64,000 nt of DNA from Sinosporangium album. GTDB lineage: Bacteria; Actinomycetota; Actinomycetes; Streptosporangiales; Streptosporangiaceae. The notes beneath the pieces are model-generated. The model searched no databases. It saw only the letters and a program-made list of their open reading frames with translations, and was not told the origin of the DNA. Below, piece after piece: positions 18,358 to 27,705 of the stretch. The translations under genes were made by a program, and so were the position numbers. The stretch lies in contig NZ_FNCN01000002.1 in assembly GCF_900100605.1 (NCBI RefSeq), positions 74,091 through 138,090 of the forward strand. Direction: 5' to 3'. Numbering within the stretch: the stretch's first letter is position 1; each line of letters opens with the position of its first letter.

Positions 18358-19767
18358 ATGTCATCCCGCCGAACCGCATCGCTGATCACACTGGGCTGCG
18401 CGCGCAACGAGGTCGACTCCGAGGAGCTCGCCGCGCGACTTGAGGCTGCCGGCTGGCAGGTGGGCGACGACGAACCCGATGTCATCGTCGTCAACACCTG
18501 CGGTTTCATCGACTCGGCGAAGAAGGACTCCATCGACACCCTCCTCGCCGCCGCGGACTCCGGGGCCAGAGTCGTGGCCACAGGGTGCATGGCCGAGCGC
18601 TATGGCGACGAGCTCGCCAAGGCGCTGCCCGAGGCCGACGCGGTCCTGTCCTTCGACGACTACACCGAGATCGGCGCCCGCCTCGACGACGTGCTCGACG
18701 GCCGTCCGCTCGTCCCGCACAGCCCGCGTGACCGCCGCACGCTGCTGCCGATCTCCCCCGTTGAACGGGCCGCCGCTCCGAAGGCCGCGATCCCCGGCCA
18801 CGGCGAGCTCCCTGACGGCCTCGCGCCCGCGAGCGGCCCGAGGCCGCTGCGCAAGCGCCTCGGCGACGGCCCCGTGGCCTCGCTGAAGCTCGCCTCCGGC
18901 TGCGACCGCCGCTGCACCTTCTGCGCGATCCCGGCCTTCCGCGGGGCCTACGTGTCGCGCGCGCCGCAAGAACTGCTCGGGGAGGCCCGCTGGCTCGCCG
19001 AGCAGGGCGTCAAGGAGCTCGTTCTCGTCAGTGAGAACTCCACGTCGTACGGCAAGGACCTCGGCGACCTGCGCGCGCTTGAATCGCTCCTGCCCGCCCT
19101 GGCGGCCACCGAGGGCATCGAGAGGGTGCGCGTCAGCTACCTCCAGCCGGCCGAGCTGCGCCCGGGGCTCCTCGACGTCATCGCGGCTACCGAGGGCATC
19201 GCTCCGTACTTCGATCTGTCCTTCCAGCACGCCAGCGGCACGCTGCTGCGCCGGATGCGCAGGTTCGGAGACCCGAGGCGGTTCCTCGACCTGCTCGACC
19301 AGGCGCGGGCCAAGGCGCCCGAGGCGGGGGTGCGTTCCAACTTCATCGTCGGTTTCCCCGGCGAGACCGAGGAGGAGTTCGCCGAGCTGGCCGGGTTCCT
19401 GCAGGAGGCCAGGCTCGACGTGATCGGCGTGTTCGGCTATTCCGACGAGGAGGGCACCGAGGCCGCCTCCCTGCCGGGCAAGCTCGACCAGGACACGATC
19501 GACGAGCGTGTGGCGGCCCTCAGCGAGCTCGCCGAGGAGCTGACCGCGCAGCGCGCCGAGGAGCGCATCGGCACCGAGGTCGACGTCCTCATCGAGGAGG
19601 ACCTCGGTGACGGAGGCTATGAGGGGCGGGCGGCGCATCAGGGGCCGGAGGTCGACGGGTCGGTGACCGTACAGGGCATCGGCCTGGTGCCGGGGCAGAT
19701 CGTCAGGGCGGTCGTCGTCGATTCGGAGGGCGCCGACCTCATCGCCCGCATCAAGGCTGGTCCATGA
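18358..19767 (+). CDS. rimO: Ribosomal protein S12 methylthiotransferase
   Basis: RimO is a radical-SAM enzyme with two iron-sulfur clusters that methylthiolates an aspartate of ribosomal protein S12. The N-terminal UPF0004 domain starts [16 protein letters not shown], with Cys in NTCGF and TGCMAERY. The radical-SAM motif CDRRCTFC is at about residues 182-189, and a C-terminal TRAM-type domain ends the protein. The 469-aa length is normal; a Pro-rich stretch before the SAM domain is slightly long. The ATG at 18358 aligns with family N-termini. The gene overlaps pgsA by ATGA. Confidence 0.95.
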   Translation: MSSRRTASLITLGCARNEVDSEELAARLEAAGWQVGDDEPDVIVVNTCGFIDSAKKDSIDTLLAAADSGARVVATGCMAERYGDELAKALPEADAVLSFDDYTEIGARLDDVLDGRPLVPHSPRDRRTLLPISPVERAAAPKAAIPGHGELPDGLAPASGPRPLRKRLGDGPVASLKLASGCDRRCTFCAIPAFRGAYVSRAPQELLGEARWLAEQGVKELVLVSENSTSYGKDLGDLRALESLLPALAATEGIERVRVSYLQPAELRPGLLDVIAATEGIAPYFDLSFQHASGTLLRRMRRFGDPRRFLDLLDQARAKAPEAGVRSNFIVGFPGETEEEFAELAGFLQEARLDVIGVFGYSDEEGTEAASLPGKLDQDTIDERVAALSELAEELTAQRAEERIGTEVDVLIEEDLGDGGYEGRAAHQGPEVDGSVTVQGIGLVPGQIVRAVVVDSEGADLIARIKAGP

Positions 19768-20378
19768 GACCAGACGGGCGGTCCGATGAGATGACTGAGA
19801 CGCATTCCACGGCGAACGGAGGCCACGGGGTCAGCCCGTGGAACATCGCCAATGTGCTGACGGTCAGCCGTCTGGTGCTTGTCCCGTTCTTCACCATCTG
19901 CCTTTTCCTGCCCGGCACGGGCTGGCGTGTGGCGGCGCTCGTGGTCTTCGCGCTGGCGTCCCTCACCGACCACCTGGACGGTGAGCTGGCCCGTCGCTAC
20001 GGCCTCATCACCGACTTCGGCAAGATCGCCGACCCTATCGCGGACAAGGCACTGACGGGGGCCGCCCTGGTCAGCCTGTCCATCCTGGACGAGCTTCCGT
20101 GGTGGGTGACGGCCGTCATCCTCGGCCGCGAGCTGGGCGTGACGATGCTGCGCTTCGCGGTGATCAGGCACGGCGTGATCCCCGCGAGCTACGGCGGCAA
20201 GGTCAAGACCGTTCTCCAGGTCGCCGCCATCGTGTTCTACATCTTCCCCGGCGTGCCGGACCTCGTGAAGTGGACGGCCATGGGGGCCGCTCTCGTGGTC
20301 ACCGTGGGCACCGGCGCCGACTACGTCGTCCGGGCCGTACGGCTGCGCCGCCTCGCCCAGAGGGTCCGGGGTGAGTGA
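19764..20378 (+). CDS. pgsA: CDP-diacylglycerol-glycerol-3-phosphate 3-phosphatidyltransferase
   Basis: PgsA makes phosphatidylglycerophosphate, precursor of phosphatidylglycerol and cardiolipin, in the membrane. The CDP-alcohol phosphotransferase signature is complete: [27 protein letters not shown] (D-x2-DG-x2-AR-x8-G-x3-D-x3-D). The 204-aa protein has the usual multiple membrane helices. Its ATG overlaps the rimO stop; an in-frame ATG at 19791 (MTETHS) is an alternative that loses only a polar leader. It overlaps the next gene too, so rimO-pgsA-cinA form one operon. Confidence 0.95.
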   Translation: MRPDGRSDEMTETHSTANGGHGVSPWNIANVLTVSRLVLVPFFTICLFLPGTGWRVAALVVFALASLTDHLDGELARRYGLITDFGKIADPIADKALTGAALVSLSILDELPWWVTAVILGRELGVTMLRFAVIRHGVIPASYGGKVKTVLQVAAIVFYIFPGVPDLVKWTAMGAALVVTVGTGADYVVRAVRLRRLAQRVRGE

Positions 20379-20865
20379 GGTCCCGGCCGCGCGCGTCATC
20401 GCCCTGCTCGGAGTGAGGGGTGGGACCCTCGCCGTGGCCGAGTCGCTGACGGGCGGGCTGATCGGCGCGCGGCTGACCGAGGTGCCGGGGGCCTCGGCCG
20501 TGTTCGTCGGCGGTGTGATCTCCTACGCCACCGGGCTCAAGGAGCGGCTACTCGGCGTGCCCGCCGCGCTCTTGGCCCGTGAGGGCGCCGTGCATCCGGA
20601 GGTGGCCTCGGCGATGGCCTCGGGAGTGCGCGATCTGTGCGGGGCGGAGTACGGTCTGGCGGTGACGGGCGTCGCCGGTCCGGAGCCTCAGGACGGGCGT
20701 CCGGTGGGCACCGTTCACATCGCCGTCAGCGGTCCCTCGGGGATCTCGCGGGTGGACACCGTCTTCAACGGGTCCCGCGAGCACATCAGAAATGCGACCG
20801 TCGAGGTTGCATTTGATCTGCTGGCACGTGTACTCCAGGGGAACGCTGGGGAACAATCCGGGTGA
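20371..20865 (+). CDS. cinA: CinA C-terminal-type nicotinamide-nucleotide amidase
   Basis: The 164-aa protein consists only of the CinA C-terminal domain. Members with demonstrated activity (PncC) deamidate nicotinamide mononucleotide in NAD recycling. Motifs: [42 protein letters not shown], then [23 protein letters not shown], both hallmark stretches. The larger N-terminal molybdopterin-binding-like domain of full CinA is absent, as in many actinobacteria. The GTG start overlaps the pgsA end by eight bases. Confidence 0.93.
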   Translation: MSEVPAARVIALLGVRGGTLAVAESLTGGLIGARLTEVPGASAVFVGGVISYATGLKERLLGVPAALLAREGAVHPEVASAMASGVRDLCGAEYGLAVTGVAGPEPQDGRPVGTVHIAVSGPSGISRVDTVFNGSREHIRNATVEVAFDLLARVLQGNAGEQSG

Positions 20866-21148
20866 TTACCGTGTTACGTCCCCAGCGAACATGCTCACCA
20901 CGGTCTGCCGCGGTGTCGGTCGATACGGGTACGGTGGAGCTGTGAGTCAGGTCTGGAAGCCATCGGCAGAGATCGACAACGGTGCGAGCCCGGCGGAAGG
21001 GCCGAGCAAGCCCACGGTGTCGCGGCAGGCGCGGCGCCCGGAGACGATGACAGCGAAGGGCATGCGGGAAGGGCGTTCGAAGATCGGGCGGCACGGATCG
21101 ATCGCGCGGGGTGTGGTGAAGGCACCGGCTCCGGGGAGGGAGCGACAG

Positions 21149-21502
21149 ATGGTTCTGCTTCGTCAGCTACTCGGCGACGTGCTGCGGCGGCTGCGGGTGC
21201 GTCAGGGACGGACCCTGCGCGAGGTGTCGACACTGGCTCGTGTCTCCCTCGGCTACCTCTCTGAGGTTGAACGCGGGCAGAAGGAGGCGTCCTCGGAGTT
21301 GCTGTCGTCGATCTGTGGTGCCCTCGGGGTGCCACTGTCGCAGGTGCTGCGTGAGGTGTCCGACCAGTTCGCCCTCGCCGAGCTGCAGGCGGCCCCCGTG
21401 CTCGCGGCGGATGTGCCCGAGCGTGAGCGCCTGCCGATCCCCGAAACCGTTCCGGATTCGATGTCGGAGTTCCCCGAAGTCAAGGACATGGTGGCCGCCT
21501 GA
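21149..21502 (+). CDS. clgR: ClgR-type HTH regulator of Clp proteolysis
   Basis: ClgR is an XRE-type activator of clp protease and related stress genes. The 117-aa product has the family's start ([25 protein letters not shown]) and helix-turn-helix ([43 protein letters not shown]). The C-terminus ends DMVAA; in Streptomyces ClgR a terminal Ala-Ala serves as a ClpP-dependent degradation tag, so this ending suggests the same turnover. The start is set by GGGGAGGG eight bases before the ATG. An in-frame GTG at 20941 would add a basic, low-complexity extension. It lies downstream of cinA, as is usual in actinobacteria. Confidence 0.93.
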   Translation: MVLLRQLLGDVLRRLRVRQGRTLREVSTLARVSLGYLSEVERGQKEASSELLSSICGALGVPLSQVLREVSDQFALAELQAAPVLAADVPERERLPIPETVPDSMSEFPEVKDMVAA

Positions 21503-21910
21503 CCCCTCAGGGCGCGGTCCTACGGCCCTGGGATGCCCCGGTGTCTCGCGGTGCCGTGAGCGAGCGCGACGCCGCTCAAGGTCCTCTCAAGGTCGATCGG
21601 TCCCTTGGGGCCGACATGCCGACCGTGTTCGGTGCCGGCTACTCCTGGTGAGACCCGTCGGGGCGCGGTTGCCCCCCGTCTCACGCATGTCTCGTCAAGC
21701 ATGTTTCCATGGGGTTCGATGCAGTTCTACGCAGTCCCCACGTGGCCCCTGACGCTCCGCGGTTCCCCTGGGCGGACTCAAGGCTGGGGTGGGCGGCTCG
21801 CCTGATCTAGGCCCCTTTCAGGCCCTTCCATCGCTCTTCCGCCCCTCTTGCACTCCTCGCGCACTGAACGACACCGTCATGGTGTGCCGGCGGCCCGCTG
21901 CCGCGGGCGT
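21503..21910. other. Intergenic region with hairpin after clgR
   Basis: About 410 bp without a supportable gene. A bulged hairpin at 21648-21684 (GTGAGAC ... GTCTCAC arms with GGGG/CCCC pairing inside) may terminate clgR transcripts, although it lies about 145 bp beyond the stop. The rest shows no conserved coding signal; a shorter CG-rich repeat lies next to the Rrf2 gene end. Confidence 0.45.
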
Positions 21911-22360
21911 TCAGTCCCAGGCCGCGGGGTCCTCCGCCAGTTTGCGCACCCGGGCGGGAAGGCTGCCCGTGGCGACCGACGCCAGCGTGACCTCTTCCAG
22001 GATCGCGCGCTCACTGGCCCGCAGAGCGATCCAGACCGTTTGCAGCGACTCGGCAGGCCCGCGATACCCCACGTGTTCGGGACGCTCCCCGCGCACGTTG
22101 GCCAAGGGCCCGTCGACCGCGCGGATGACGTCGGCCAGGGAGATCTCGTCGGCGGGGCGGGCCAGCACATAGCCGCCTTCGGGTCCGCGCTGTCCGCGCA
22201 CCAGGCCGGCCCTGCGCATCTGCAAGAGGATGTTCTCTAGGTACTTAGGGGGCATGTCCTGCTCTTTGGCGAGTTCGCCCACTGTAGTCGGTCCTTCACC
22301 GGCGGCGGCGAGTTCGGCGGCGGCGCGAAGGGCATAGTCGACACGAGCAGAAAGACGCAT
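21911..22360 (-). CDS. Rrf2 family transcriptional regulator
   Basis: The 149-aa protein is a winged-helix Rrf2 regulator: MRLSARVDYALRAAAELAAAGEGPTTVGELAKEQDMPPKYLENILLQMRRAGLVRGQRGPEGGYVLARPADEISLADVIRAVDG. The three clustered cysteines that bind an iron-sulfur cluster in IscR/NsrR/RsrR are absent, so it is a cluster-free member such as the CymR type. The ATG at 22360 has no Shine-Dalgarno sequence, which suggests a leaderless transcript. It faces away from the sugar locus; its target is unknown. Confidence 0.92.
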   Translation of the reverse strand: MRLSARVDYALRAAAELAAAGEGPTTVGELAKEQDMPPKYLENILLQMRRAGLVRGQRGPEGGYVLARPADEISLADVIRAVDGPLANVRGERPEHVGYRGPAESLQTVWIALRASERAILEEVTLASVATGSLPARVRKLAEDPAAWD

Positions 22361-22699
22361 GTTGTCGATTATCCCGCCTGGTGCGCCCTGGTTATGCGCA
22401 GGGTGACCACTGACGGGCAGTCGGTGCGGAAGGGGACATCCCTCTCGCAGGGCCGTAAGCGCGGCAAAGCTACCGTTGGGCGGTCGCGGAAGGTCTCGAC
22501 TTCCTGGGAATCGCGGGCGGGTGGCGGGTCGGCGGTGGGCTGCGCCGATCACGGAGGGGACAGGTGTGGGGGTGCGTGACGGTGTCGTACGGCACAGGCC
22601 CGCGTGGCCGTTGGTCGCGCGCCCGGCCGGGACTTCGCGTATTTTCGTGGGGCACACCTAGACAGCGGGGCCCGCGTGCCGTCCTCGGGGGGAGGGTGG

Positions 22700-22730
22700 C
22701 CGCGGGGAGCGCCCCCGCGGCTCCCCGCGG
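22700..22730. terminator. GC-rich hairpin upstream of the first ROK gene
   Basis: Perfect 11-bp arms (CCGCGGGGAGC at 22700-22710 with its complement at 22720-22730) around a 9-nt loop. It lies 20 bp before the AT-rich promoter element and may insulate it from readthrough; no upstream plus-strand gene ends close by. Confidence 0.5.
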
Positions 22731-22750
22731 AGCCGCCTTTCACCTGGCGC

Positions 22751-22774
22751 TAAACTATCAATAAGCTTTATTAA
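22751..22774 (+). promoter_or_regulatory. ROK-associated operator/promoter element, copy 1
   Basis: A 24-bp AT-rich block beginning TAAACTA and ending CTTTATTAA. It matches copy 2 (29186-29209) at 21 of 24 positions. Its core AATAA-GCT-TTATT is a small palindrome. It lies 30 bp before the first ROK gene's ATG. Confidence 0.75.
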
Positions 22775-22803
22775 TGAATAGCCCGTTAATCTAAACTCGG
22801 ATA

Positions 22804-24015
22804 ATGGCGGCGGGAAGCAGCGGGAACAGCATGGAGATGGAGCGACGTCCTGGCGTGCCCAGGCTGTTGAGGGAGATCAACGACAGGTCCGCCCTGGACC
22901 TGCTGCTCGCCTCGGGGCCGCTGACGCGAGGTCAGATCGGTGAGATGACGGGCCTGTCCAAGGTCACGGCCTCACAGACACTCGCGCGCCTGGAGGAGCG
23001 CGGCCTGGTCGAGGTGGTCGGCGAGCAGGGCGGTGGGCGCGGTCCCAACGCGGCCCTCTACGCGATCGTGTCCTCGTCCGCCTACGTCGCGGGGCTCGAC
23101 GTGGGCCCCGAGCTGGTCACGACGGCGATCGCCGACATCAACGGCGAGACCGTGGCCGAGTTGACCGTGTCCCCCGGCGGACACGAAGACCCGGTGGCCG
23201 TCGTCCACAGCGCCGTGGTCAAGGCGTGCCGTTCGGCCAAGGTGGCGCTGTCGCGGCTGCGCAGTGTCGTGATCGGCACGCCGGGTGTCGTCGACCCCCG
23301 CACCGGCGACGTGCGTTTCTCGTTCGACCTGCCGGGATGGCACGAAGGCATCCACGAGGCGCTCGCCAGAGATCTCCGCCGCGAGGTCCGCATCGAGAAC
23401 GACGTCAACCTCGCGGCGATAGCCGAGCGCTCCGCGGGCATCGCCCATGACGCCGACGACTTCGTGCTCGTCTGGGTGGGACGCGGCCTCGGCCTCGCCG
23501 TGATGCTGGGCGGCAGACTGCACCGCGGCCGTTCGGGCAGCGCGGGCGAGATCGGCTACCTTCCGGTGCCGGGTGTGCCGCTGGCCGAGGACATCCGGTC
23601 ACTGCCCGGCCGCCTGCCCTCACTCGCCGGCGGTCTCCAGTCGCTCGTCAGCGTCGAGGCCGTCACCGAGCTGGCCGAGACGTACGGCTTCAGCGGGTCG
23701 AGCAAGGCCGAGTGCGTGGCCGCGGCGGTGGACGCCGGGGCCGAGGGAGAACCGCTGCTCGACGAGGTGGCGGCGCGCCTCGCGCTCGGGGTCGCCTCGG
23801 TCTGCGTCGTGCTGGACCCGGGCCTCGTGGTGCTCGGCGGTGAGGTGAGCCGGGCGGGAGGGAGCGCTCTTGCCACGCGGGTCGAGGAGGCCGTGGCGCG
23901 CATCTGCCCGATCCGCCCGCAGGTCGTGACCAGCGCGGTCGAGGGCAACCCGGTGCTGCGCGGTGCCGTACTGGCCGCACTCAACCACGCCCGCGAAGAG
24001 GTCTTCTCCGCCTGA
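22804..24015 (+). CDS. ROK family transcriptional regulator 1
   Basis: ROK repressors join an N-terminal winged helix to a sugar-kinase-like ligand domain (NagC/XylR type). The winged helix is RLLREINDRSALDLLLASGPLTRGQIGEMTGLSKVTASQTLARLEERGLV; the ROK fold follows with VIGTPGVVDPRTGDVRFSFDLPGWH and IENDVNLAAIAE. The CxCGxxGCxE zinc motif of classical members is missing and the phosphate loop reads DVGPE, so kinase activity is unlikely. The 403-aa protein is closely related to the second ROK protein of the locus. In-frame ATGs at 22831 and 22837 are alternative starts. It converges with the hexosaminidase gene. Confidence 0.92.
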   Translation: MAAGSSGNSMEMERRPGVPRLLREINDRSALDLLLASGPLTRGQIGEMTGLSKVTASQTLARLEERGLVEVVGEQGGGRGPNAALYAIVSSSAYVAGLDVGPELVTTAIADINGETVAELTVSPGGHEDPVAVVHSAVVKACRSAKVALSRLRSVVIGTPGVVDPRTGDVRFSFDLPGWHEGIHEALARDLRREVRIENDVNLAAIAERSAGIAHDADDFVLVWVGRGLGLAVMLGGRLHRGRSGSAGEIGYLPVPGVPLAEDIRSLPGRLPSLAGGLQSLVSVEAVTELAETYGFSGSSKAECVAAAVDAGAEGEPLLDEVAARLALGVASVCVVLDPGLVVLGGEVSRAGGSALATRVEEAVARICPIRPQVVTSAVEGNPVLRGAVLAALNHAREEVFSA

Positions 24016-24191
24016 ACCCGCTGGAGACGTCCGGACCCTCGTAGAAGGCACGCGAGGGCTCATGAAGGGCTCGGGAAGGCATGTGAGGGTTCCGAGCCGT
24101 GTGCGCGCTATGAGCCGCCCGAGGGGCGGTCGGGCGGCCCCGGTGGGCACGGCCTCGCCGTCCCCGTGAACGCCGTACCCGTGAACGCGGA

Positions 24192-24223
24192 GGGCCCCCG
24201 ACCGCGGGTGCGGACGGGGGCCC
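24192..24223. terminator. Bidirectional terminator between ROK 1 and hexosaminidase genes
   Basis: Arms GGGCCCCCG (24192-24200) and its complement (24215-24223), 14-nt loop, lying between two convergent stop codons, ten bases beyond the hexosaminidase stop. Confidence 0.75.
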
Positions 24224-24232
24224 GGCTCGACG

Positions 24233-25687
24233 TCAGACGGTGAGCAGTTCGGCGGCGGCCTGGGCGTTGGCCCTGGCGGCGCCGTACGTCGCGATGTAGG
24301 CCGCGGCCTGCGGACGCCAGATGGGCAGGCCCATCTCGATCACGACGGCGTCGGACCTGGCCGCGAGCAGACCGCTCACGAGCTCCCGGCTCTCGGGATA
24401 GCGGTGCGCGTCCTTCACCACGATCACCAGCGAACGGCCGGCGGCCCGCTCCAGGAGCACCCGCCGGTCCACCTCGCTCGGCTTCACCCGGACGATCTCC
24501 GCCTGCGGCAGCCAGGGGGCGAAGCCCCACGGCACGTCGCCGACCGCGATCGTCGGAGGCGTGTCCAGCTCGACCACGAACGGGTCGACCAGCGGGCTCG
24601 CCGCGCCGGTGAGGCTCACGGCCCTGCGGGCCGCGTCCAGACCGATGACGGTCTGCTCGGAGGCCTCGCGCCGGGACTCGCCGAACCAGGCGAGCAGCTT
24701 GGCCGTACGCTCGGCGGACTCCTCCAGGCGCGACAGCGGCAGCCTGCCGTCGCGCACGGCGGCGAAGATCTCCTCGATGACCTCTCGCACCTGCTGCTCG
24801 GTCGGCAGCGGCCCCAGGCACAGCAGGTCGGACCCCGCCGCCAGGGACAGCGCCGCGCCGCCTCCGAGACCCACGCTCTTGGTGATGGCGTGCATGTCGA
24901 GGGCGTCGGTGATGACCACCCCGTCGTAACCGAGCTCACCCCTGAGGAGCTCGGTCAACGCGGCGTGGGAGAGCGTCGCCGGAACGTCGCCCGTTACGAC
25001 GGGCACCCGGACGTGAGCGGTCATGATGGACTTCGTGCCCGCCTCGATCGCCGCGCGGAACGGCGCCAGCTCGCGGGCGTGCAGCGTGTCGAGGTCCACG
25101 TCCACGACGGGGATCTCCAGGTGGGAGTCCTGCTGCGTGGCGCCGTGGCCCGGGAAGTGCTTGACGCAGGCCGCGACACCGACCTCCTGCAGGCCGTGCA
25201 CTGCGGCGACGGTGTGCCGGGAGACCAGGTCGGGGGAGTTCCCGAACGCGCGGGTGCCGATCACCGGGTTGTCGTCGGCACTGTTGACGTCGGCGCTCGG
25301 CGCCATGTCGAGGTTGACTCCGCACCGCACCAGGTCGTCGCCGATCGAGCGGTAGACACTGCGTGTCAGCTCGACGTCGTCGACGGCTCCGAGCGCGGCG
25401 TTGCCCGGATAGGGGCTGCCGGTGTGGTAGGCGAGTCGGGTGACGTCGCCGCCCTCCTCGTCGAGGGAGACGACCAGGTCGCCCGCCCCGCGCAACCGGC
25501 CGGTCAGTGCGGCGAGTTGCTCGGGCTCCTCGACGTTGAATCCGAAGAGGGTGACACCGCCGAGGCCCGCCTCCAGGTCCCGCAGGACCCAGTCGGGCGC
25601 TGTGGTGCCTTGGAAGGCCACGAGCAGGGTGCCGGCCACGAGACGATGCAGGCTGCGATCGCCGGGACTCGCGTGAAACTCAGCCAT
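24233..25687 (-). CDS. GH3 beta-N-acetylhexosaminidase (NagZ-type)
   Basis: This glycoside hydrolase family 3 enzyme should cleave terminal N-acetylglucosamine from muropeptides or chitin oligomers. The NagZ hallmark KHFPGHGATQQDSH is present, providing the unusual His/Asp acid-base loop; the nucleophile Asp lies in VVITDALDMHAI. At 484 aa it has an added C-terminal domain of about 150 residues compared with E. coli NagZ (about 340). No signal peptide is seen, so it probably acts in the cytoplasm on imported sugars. It is the last gene of the binding protein-permease-permease operon, 150 bp after the second permease. Confidence 0.92.
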   Translation of the reverse strand: MAEFHASPGDRSLHRLVAGTLLVAFQGTTAPDWVLRDLEAGLGGVTLFGFNVEEPEQLAALTGRLRGAGDLVVSLDEEGGDVTRLAYHTGSPYPGNAALGAVDDVELTRSVYRSIGDDLVRCGVNLDMAPSADVNSADDNPVIGTRAFGNSPDLVSRHTVAAVHGLQEVGVAACVKHFPGHGATQQDSHLEIPVVDVDLDTLHARELAPFRAAIEAGTKSIMTAHVRVPVVTGDVPATLSHAALTELLRGELGYDGVVITDALDMHAITKSVGLGGGAALSLAAGSDLLCLGPLPTEQQVREVIEEIFAAVRDGRLPLSRLEESAERTAKLLAWFGESRREASEQTVIGLDAARRAVSLTGAASPLVDPFVVELDTPPTIAVGDVPWGFAPWLPQAEIVRVKPSEVDRRVLLERAAGRSLVIVVKDAHRYPESRELVSGLLAARSDAVVIEMGLPIWRPQAAAYIATYGAARANAQAAAELLTV

Positions 25688-25838
25688 GGCTCCTCGCCTT
25701 GGGTAAGTGGGTTGTCAAAGGATCACCGGTACGGTTCGCGTCCTCGGCTTGCCGACGGTGCGAACCGTACCCCCGCTGGTGGGCAGGGTCTGGTACGGCT
25801 CACGCCTCGTGGGTGCGAACCGCGGGCATCCGGGTGGG

Positions 25839-26690
25839 TCAGCCCTTGACGGCGCCGGCGACGAGGCCGGACACCATGCGGCGCTGGACCAGCAGGAAGA
25901 ACACGATGACGGGAATGGTCATCAAGGTGGACGAGGCCATGATGGCTCCCCAGTCGGTGCCTCTCTGTCCGAAGAAGAACCGCAGAGCCACGGGCATCGT
26001 GTATCCCGTCGAATCCCTCATCAGGATCAGCGCGAAGATCAGCTCGTTCCACGCGGTGATGAAGGAGAAGATGCTGGTGGCGACGAGGCCGGGGGCGACC
26101 AGGGGGAACAGCACCTTCCAGAAGGTGGTGAACCTGCTCGCGCCGTCGATCCAGGCGGCCTCCTCCAGTTCCTTGGGCACCGCCGCCACGAAGTTGCGCA
26201 GCATCATGATGCCGAAGGGCAGGGTGAGGGCGACGTTGACGACGACCAGGCCCAGGAGCTGGTCGTAGAGCCCGACCCCCCTGATCATGAGGAACAGCGA
26301 GATCAGCAGCGCTTCGGCCGGCACCATCTGGAAGATGAGCAGCACGATCATGAACGGCGCGCGGCCCTTGAACTTGAACCTCGACACGGCGGTCGCGGCG
26401 AGCAGGGAGAAGACCGCGCCGATGAGCACGGTGCCCAGCGCGACGACCACGCTGTTGCCCATGTAGACCCAGATGGAGTTGCCCGCCACACCATCGGTGA
26501 AGATCTTGGTGACGTGCTCCAGCGTGGGGTCCCGCGGGAACAGGATGAAGTCGGTGGTGAAGATCTCGTTGTTCGGCTTGAAAGCCGTCGCGACCATCCA
26601 GTACACGGGGAACACCGCGAACAGCAGCACCACGATGGCGGCGCCGTTCAGTGCGATGGAGCCGACGCGCCTCCGAGTCGTGTGTTTCAT
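25839..26690 (-). CDS. Carbohydrate ABC transporter permease, MalG type
   Basis: The 283-aa membrane protein belongs to the MalG/CUT1 permease family, with six predicted helices. The ATPase-contacting EAA loop reads ELEEAAWIDGASRFTTFWKVLFPLVAPGL. The N-terminus (RRRVGSIALNGAAIVVLLFAVFPVYWMVATAFKP) is typical. It overlaps the upstream MalF-type gene by four bases (ATGA). No ATPase gene is in the operon, so a shared ATPase such as MsiK, known in streptomycetes, probably powers it. Confidence 0.94.
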   Translation of the reverse strand: MKHTTRRRVGSIALNGAAIVVLLFAVFPVYWMVATAFKPNNEIFTTDFILFPRDPTLEHVTKIFTDGVAGNSIWVYMGNSVVVALGTVLIGAVFSLLAATAVSRFKFKGRAPFMIVLLIFQMVPAEALLISLFLMIRGVGLYDQLLGLVVVNVALTLPFGIMMLRNFVAAVPKELEEAAWIDGASRFTTFWKVLFPLVAPGLVATSIFSFITAWNELIFALILMRDSTGYTMPVALRFFFGQRGTDWGAIMASSTLMTIPVIVFFLLVQRRMVSGLVAGAVKG

Positions 26691-27703
26691 CGGAGCTCGT
26701 CTCCCTGCTTCACCATTTGCCGAACGTGAACGAACGTGATGACGAGCAGGATCAGCGTCAGCACGACCGCGATCGCCGCGCCCGATCCCATCTTGGGCGG
26801 GGCGTTGAACGCCTCGGTGAAGGCGTAGAGCGAGAGGTTGTAGGCTTCGCGGTTGGTCTGCCCGGCCAGGATGAGGAGCTGGGCGAGCACCTTGAAGTCC
26901 CAGATGATCGACAGGATCGTCAAGACGGCGAAGACCGGCCGCAGCAGCGGGAAGGTGACCTTCCAGAAGGTCCGCCACGGCGTGGAGCCATCCACCTTGG
27001 CCGCCTCGTAGAGCTCGCTCGGGATGCTCTTCAGGCCGGCCAGGACCGACACCGAGATGAAGGGGAACGAGGCCCAGAGCACGCACAGGATCAGGATCAG
27101 GTAGATCGTGACCGTGTCGTTGAGCCATGGGTGGCCCGACCAGTCGGCCTGTCCGAACAGCGCTTGGGACAGCCAGTCGGGTAGCAGATTCAGCAGCCAG
27201 TTGGCGATGCCGGCGTCGGCGTCGAAGAGCCAGCGCCAGATGATCGCGGCGGATACCGGGGGTACTGCCCAGGCCGACATCAGGCCGATGATCAGGACCT
27301 TGGACATGGCCTTGCCCAGCTTGTGGAGCAGCAGCCCCACGGCGGTGCCGAGCACGAGGGTGAGGGTCACGGTCACGGCGGCGAACACCACGGTGTTGCG
27401 CAGCGATGTCCAGAAGAGGTCGTTTTCGAAGATCTTGGTGTAGTTCTCGAAGCCGACGTACTCCGCGGGTCGGGTGCCGCGGATCTGCGGCAGCCCCACC
27501 TTCTGGAAGGACATGATCACGACCTGGACCATCGGCCACATGAGGAGGCCGGCGATCACCAGGAGACCGGGCAGCAGGAGGACGTAGGGAATGAGCCACG
27601 GCGGCATGCCGGAGCCCTTGGCACGTCCTTGAGGGGTGCGGTGCCGCGCAGGGGCGGAGGGCTTGTTGCCTCCGCCCCGCGCGATCGTCGGTGATTGGGT
27701 CAT
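26687..27703 (-). CDS. Carbohydrate ABC transporter permease, MalF type
   Basis: The 338-aa protein is the larger CUT1 permease. Residues 1-35 are a basic cytoplasmic leader, followed by PPWLIPYVLLLPGLLVIAGLLMWPMVQVV as the first helix. The EAA loop reads ELYEAAKVDGSTPWRTFWKVTFPLLRPVF. The ATG at 27703 lies two bases after the stop of the binding-protein gene. It forms the membrane channel with the MalG-type partner. Confidence 0.94.
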   Translation of the reverse strand: MTQSPTIARGGGNKPSAPARHRTPQGRAKGSGMPPWLIPYVLLLPGLLVIAGLLMWPMVQVVIMSFQKVGLPQIRGTRPAEYVGFENYTKIFENDLFWTSLRNTVVFAAVTVTLTLVLGTAVGLLLHKLGKAMSKVLIIGLMSAWAVPPVSAAIIWRWLFDADAGIANWLLNLLPDWLSQALFGQADWSGHPWLNDTVTIYLILILCVLWASFPFISVSVLAGLKSIPSELYEAAKVDGSTPWRTFWKVTFPLLRPVFAVLTILSIIWDFKVLAQLLILAGQTNREAYNLSLYAFTEAFNAPPKMGSGAAIAVVLTLILLVITFVHVRQMVKQGDELR

Positions 27704-27705
27704 GA

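Larger units (their letters stand above)
22361..22803. other. Divergent promoter region between the Rrf2 and first ROK genes
   Basis: About 440 bp without a gene. The last 60 bp are much more AT-rich than the surroundings and contain the ROK-associated element. A strong hairpin (22700-22730) precedes it. Confidence 0.6.

Noticed and set aside
20875-20945. ClgR box (GTTCGC-type) upstream of clgR in CAGCGAACATGCT
   Set aside because: Only half of the published consensus matches on the reverse strand; spacing of the second half is wrong.
20942-21148. N-terminal extension of ClgR from an upstream GTG
   Set aside because: Basic low-complexity sequence with mixed codon positions; the ATG at 21149 has a much better ribosome-binding site and fits family N-termini. 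Kept only as an alternative.
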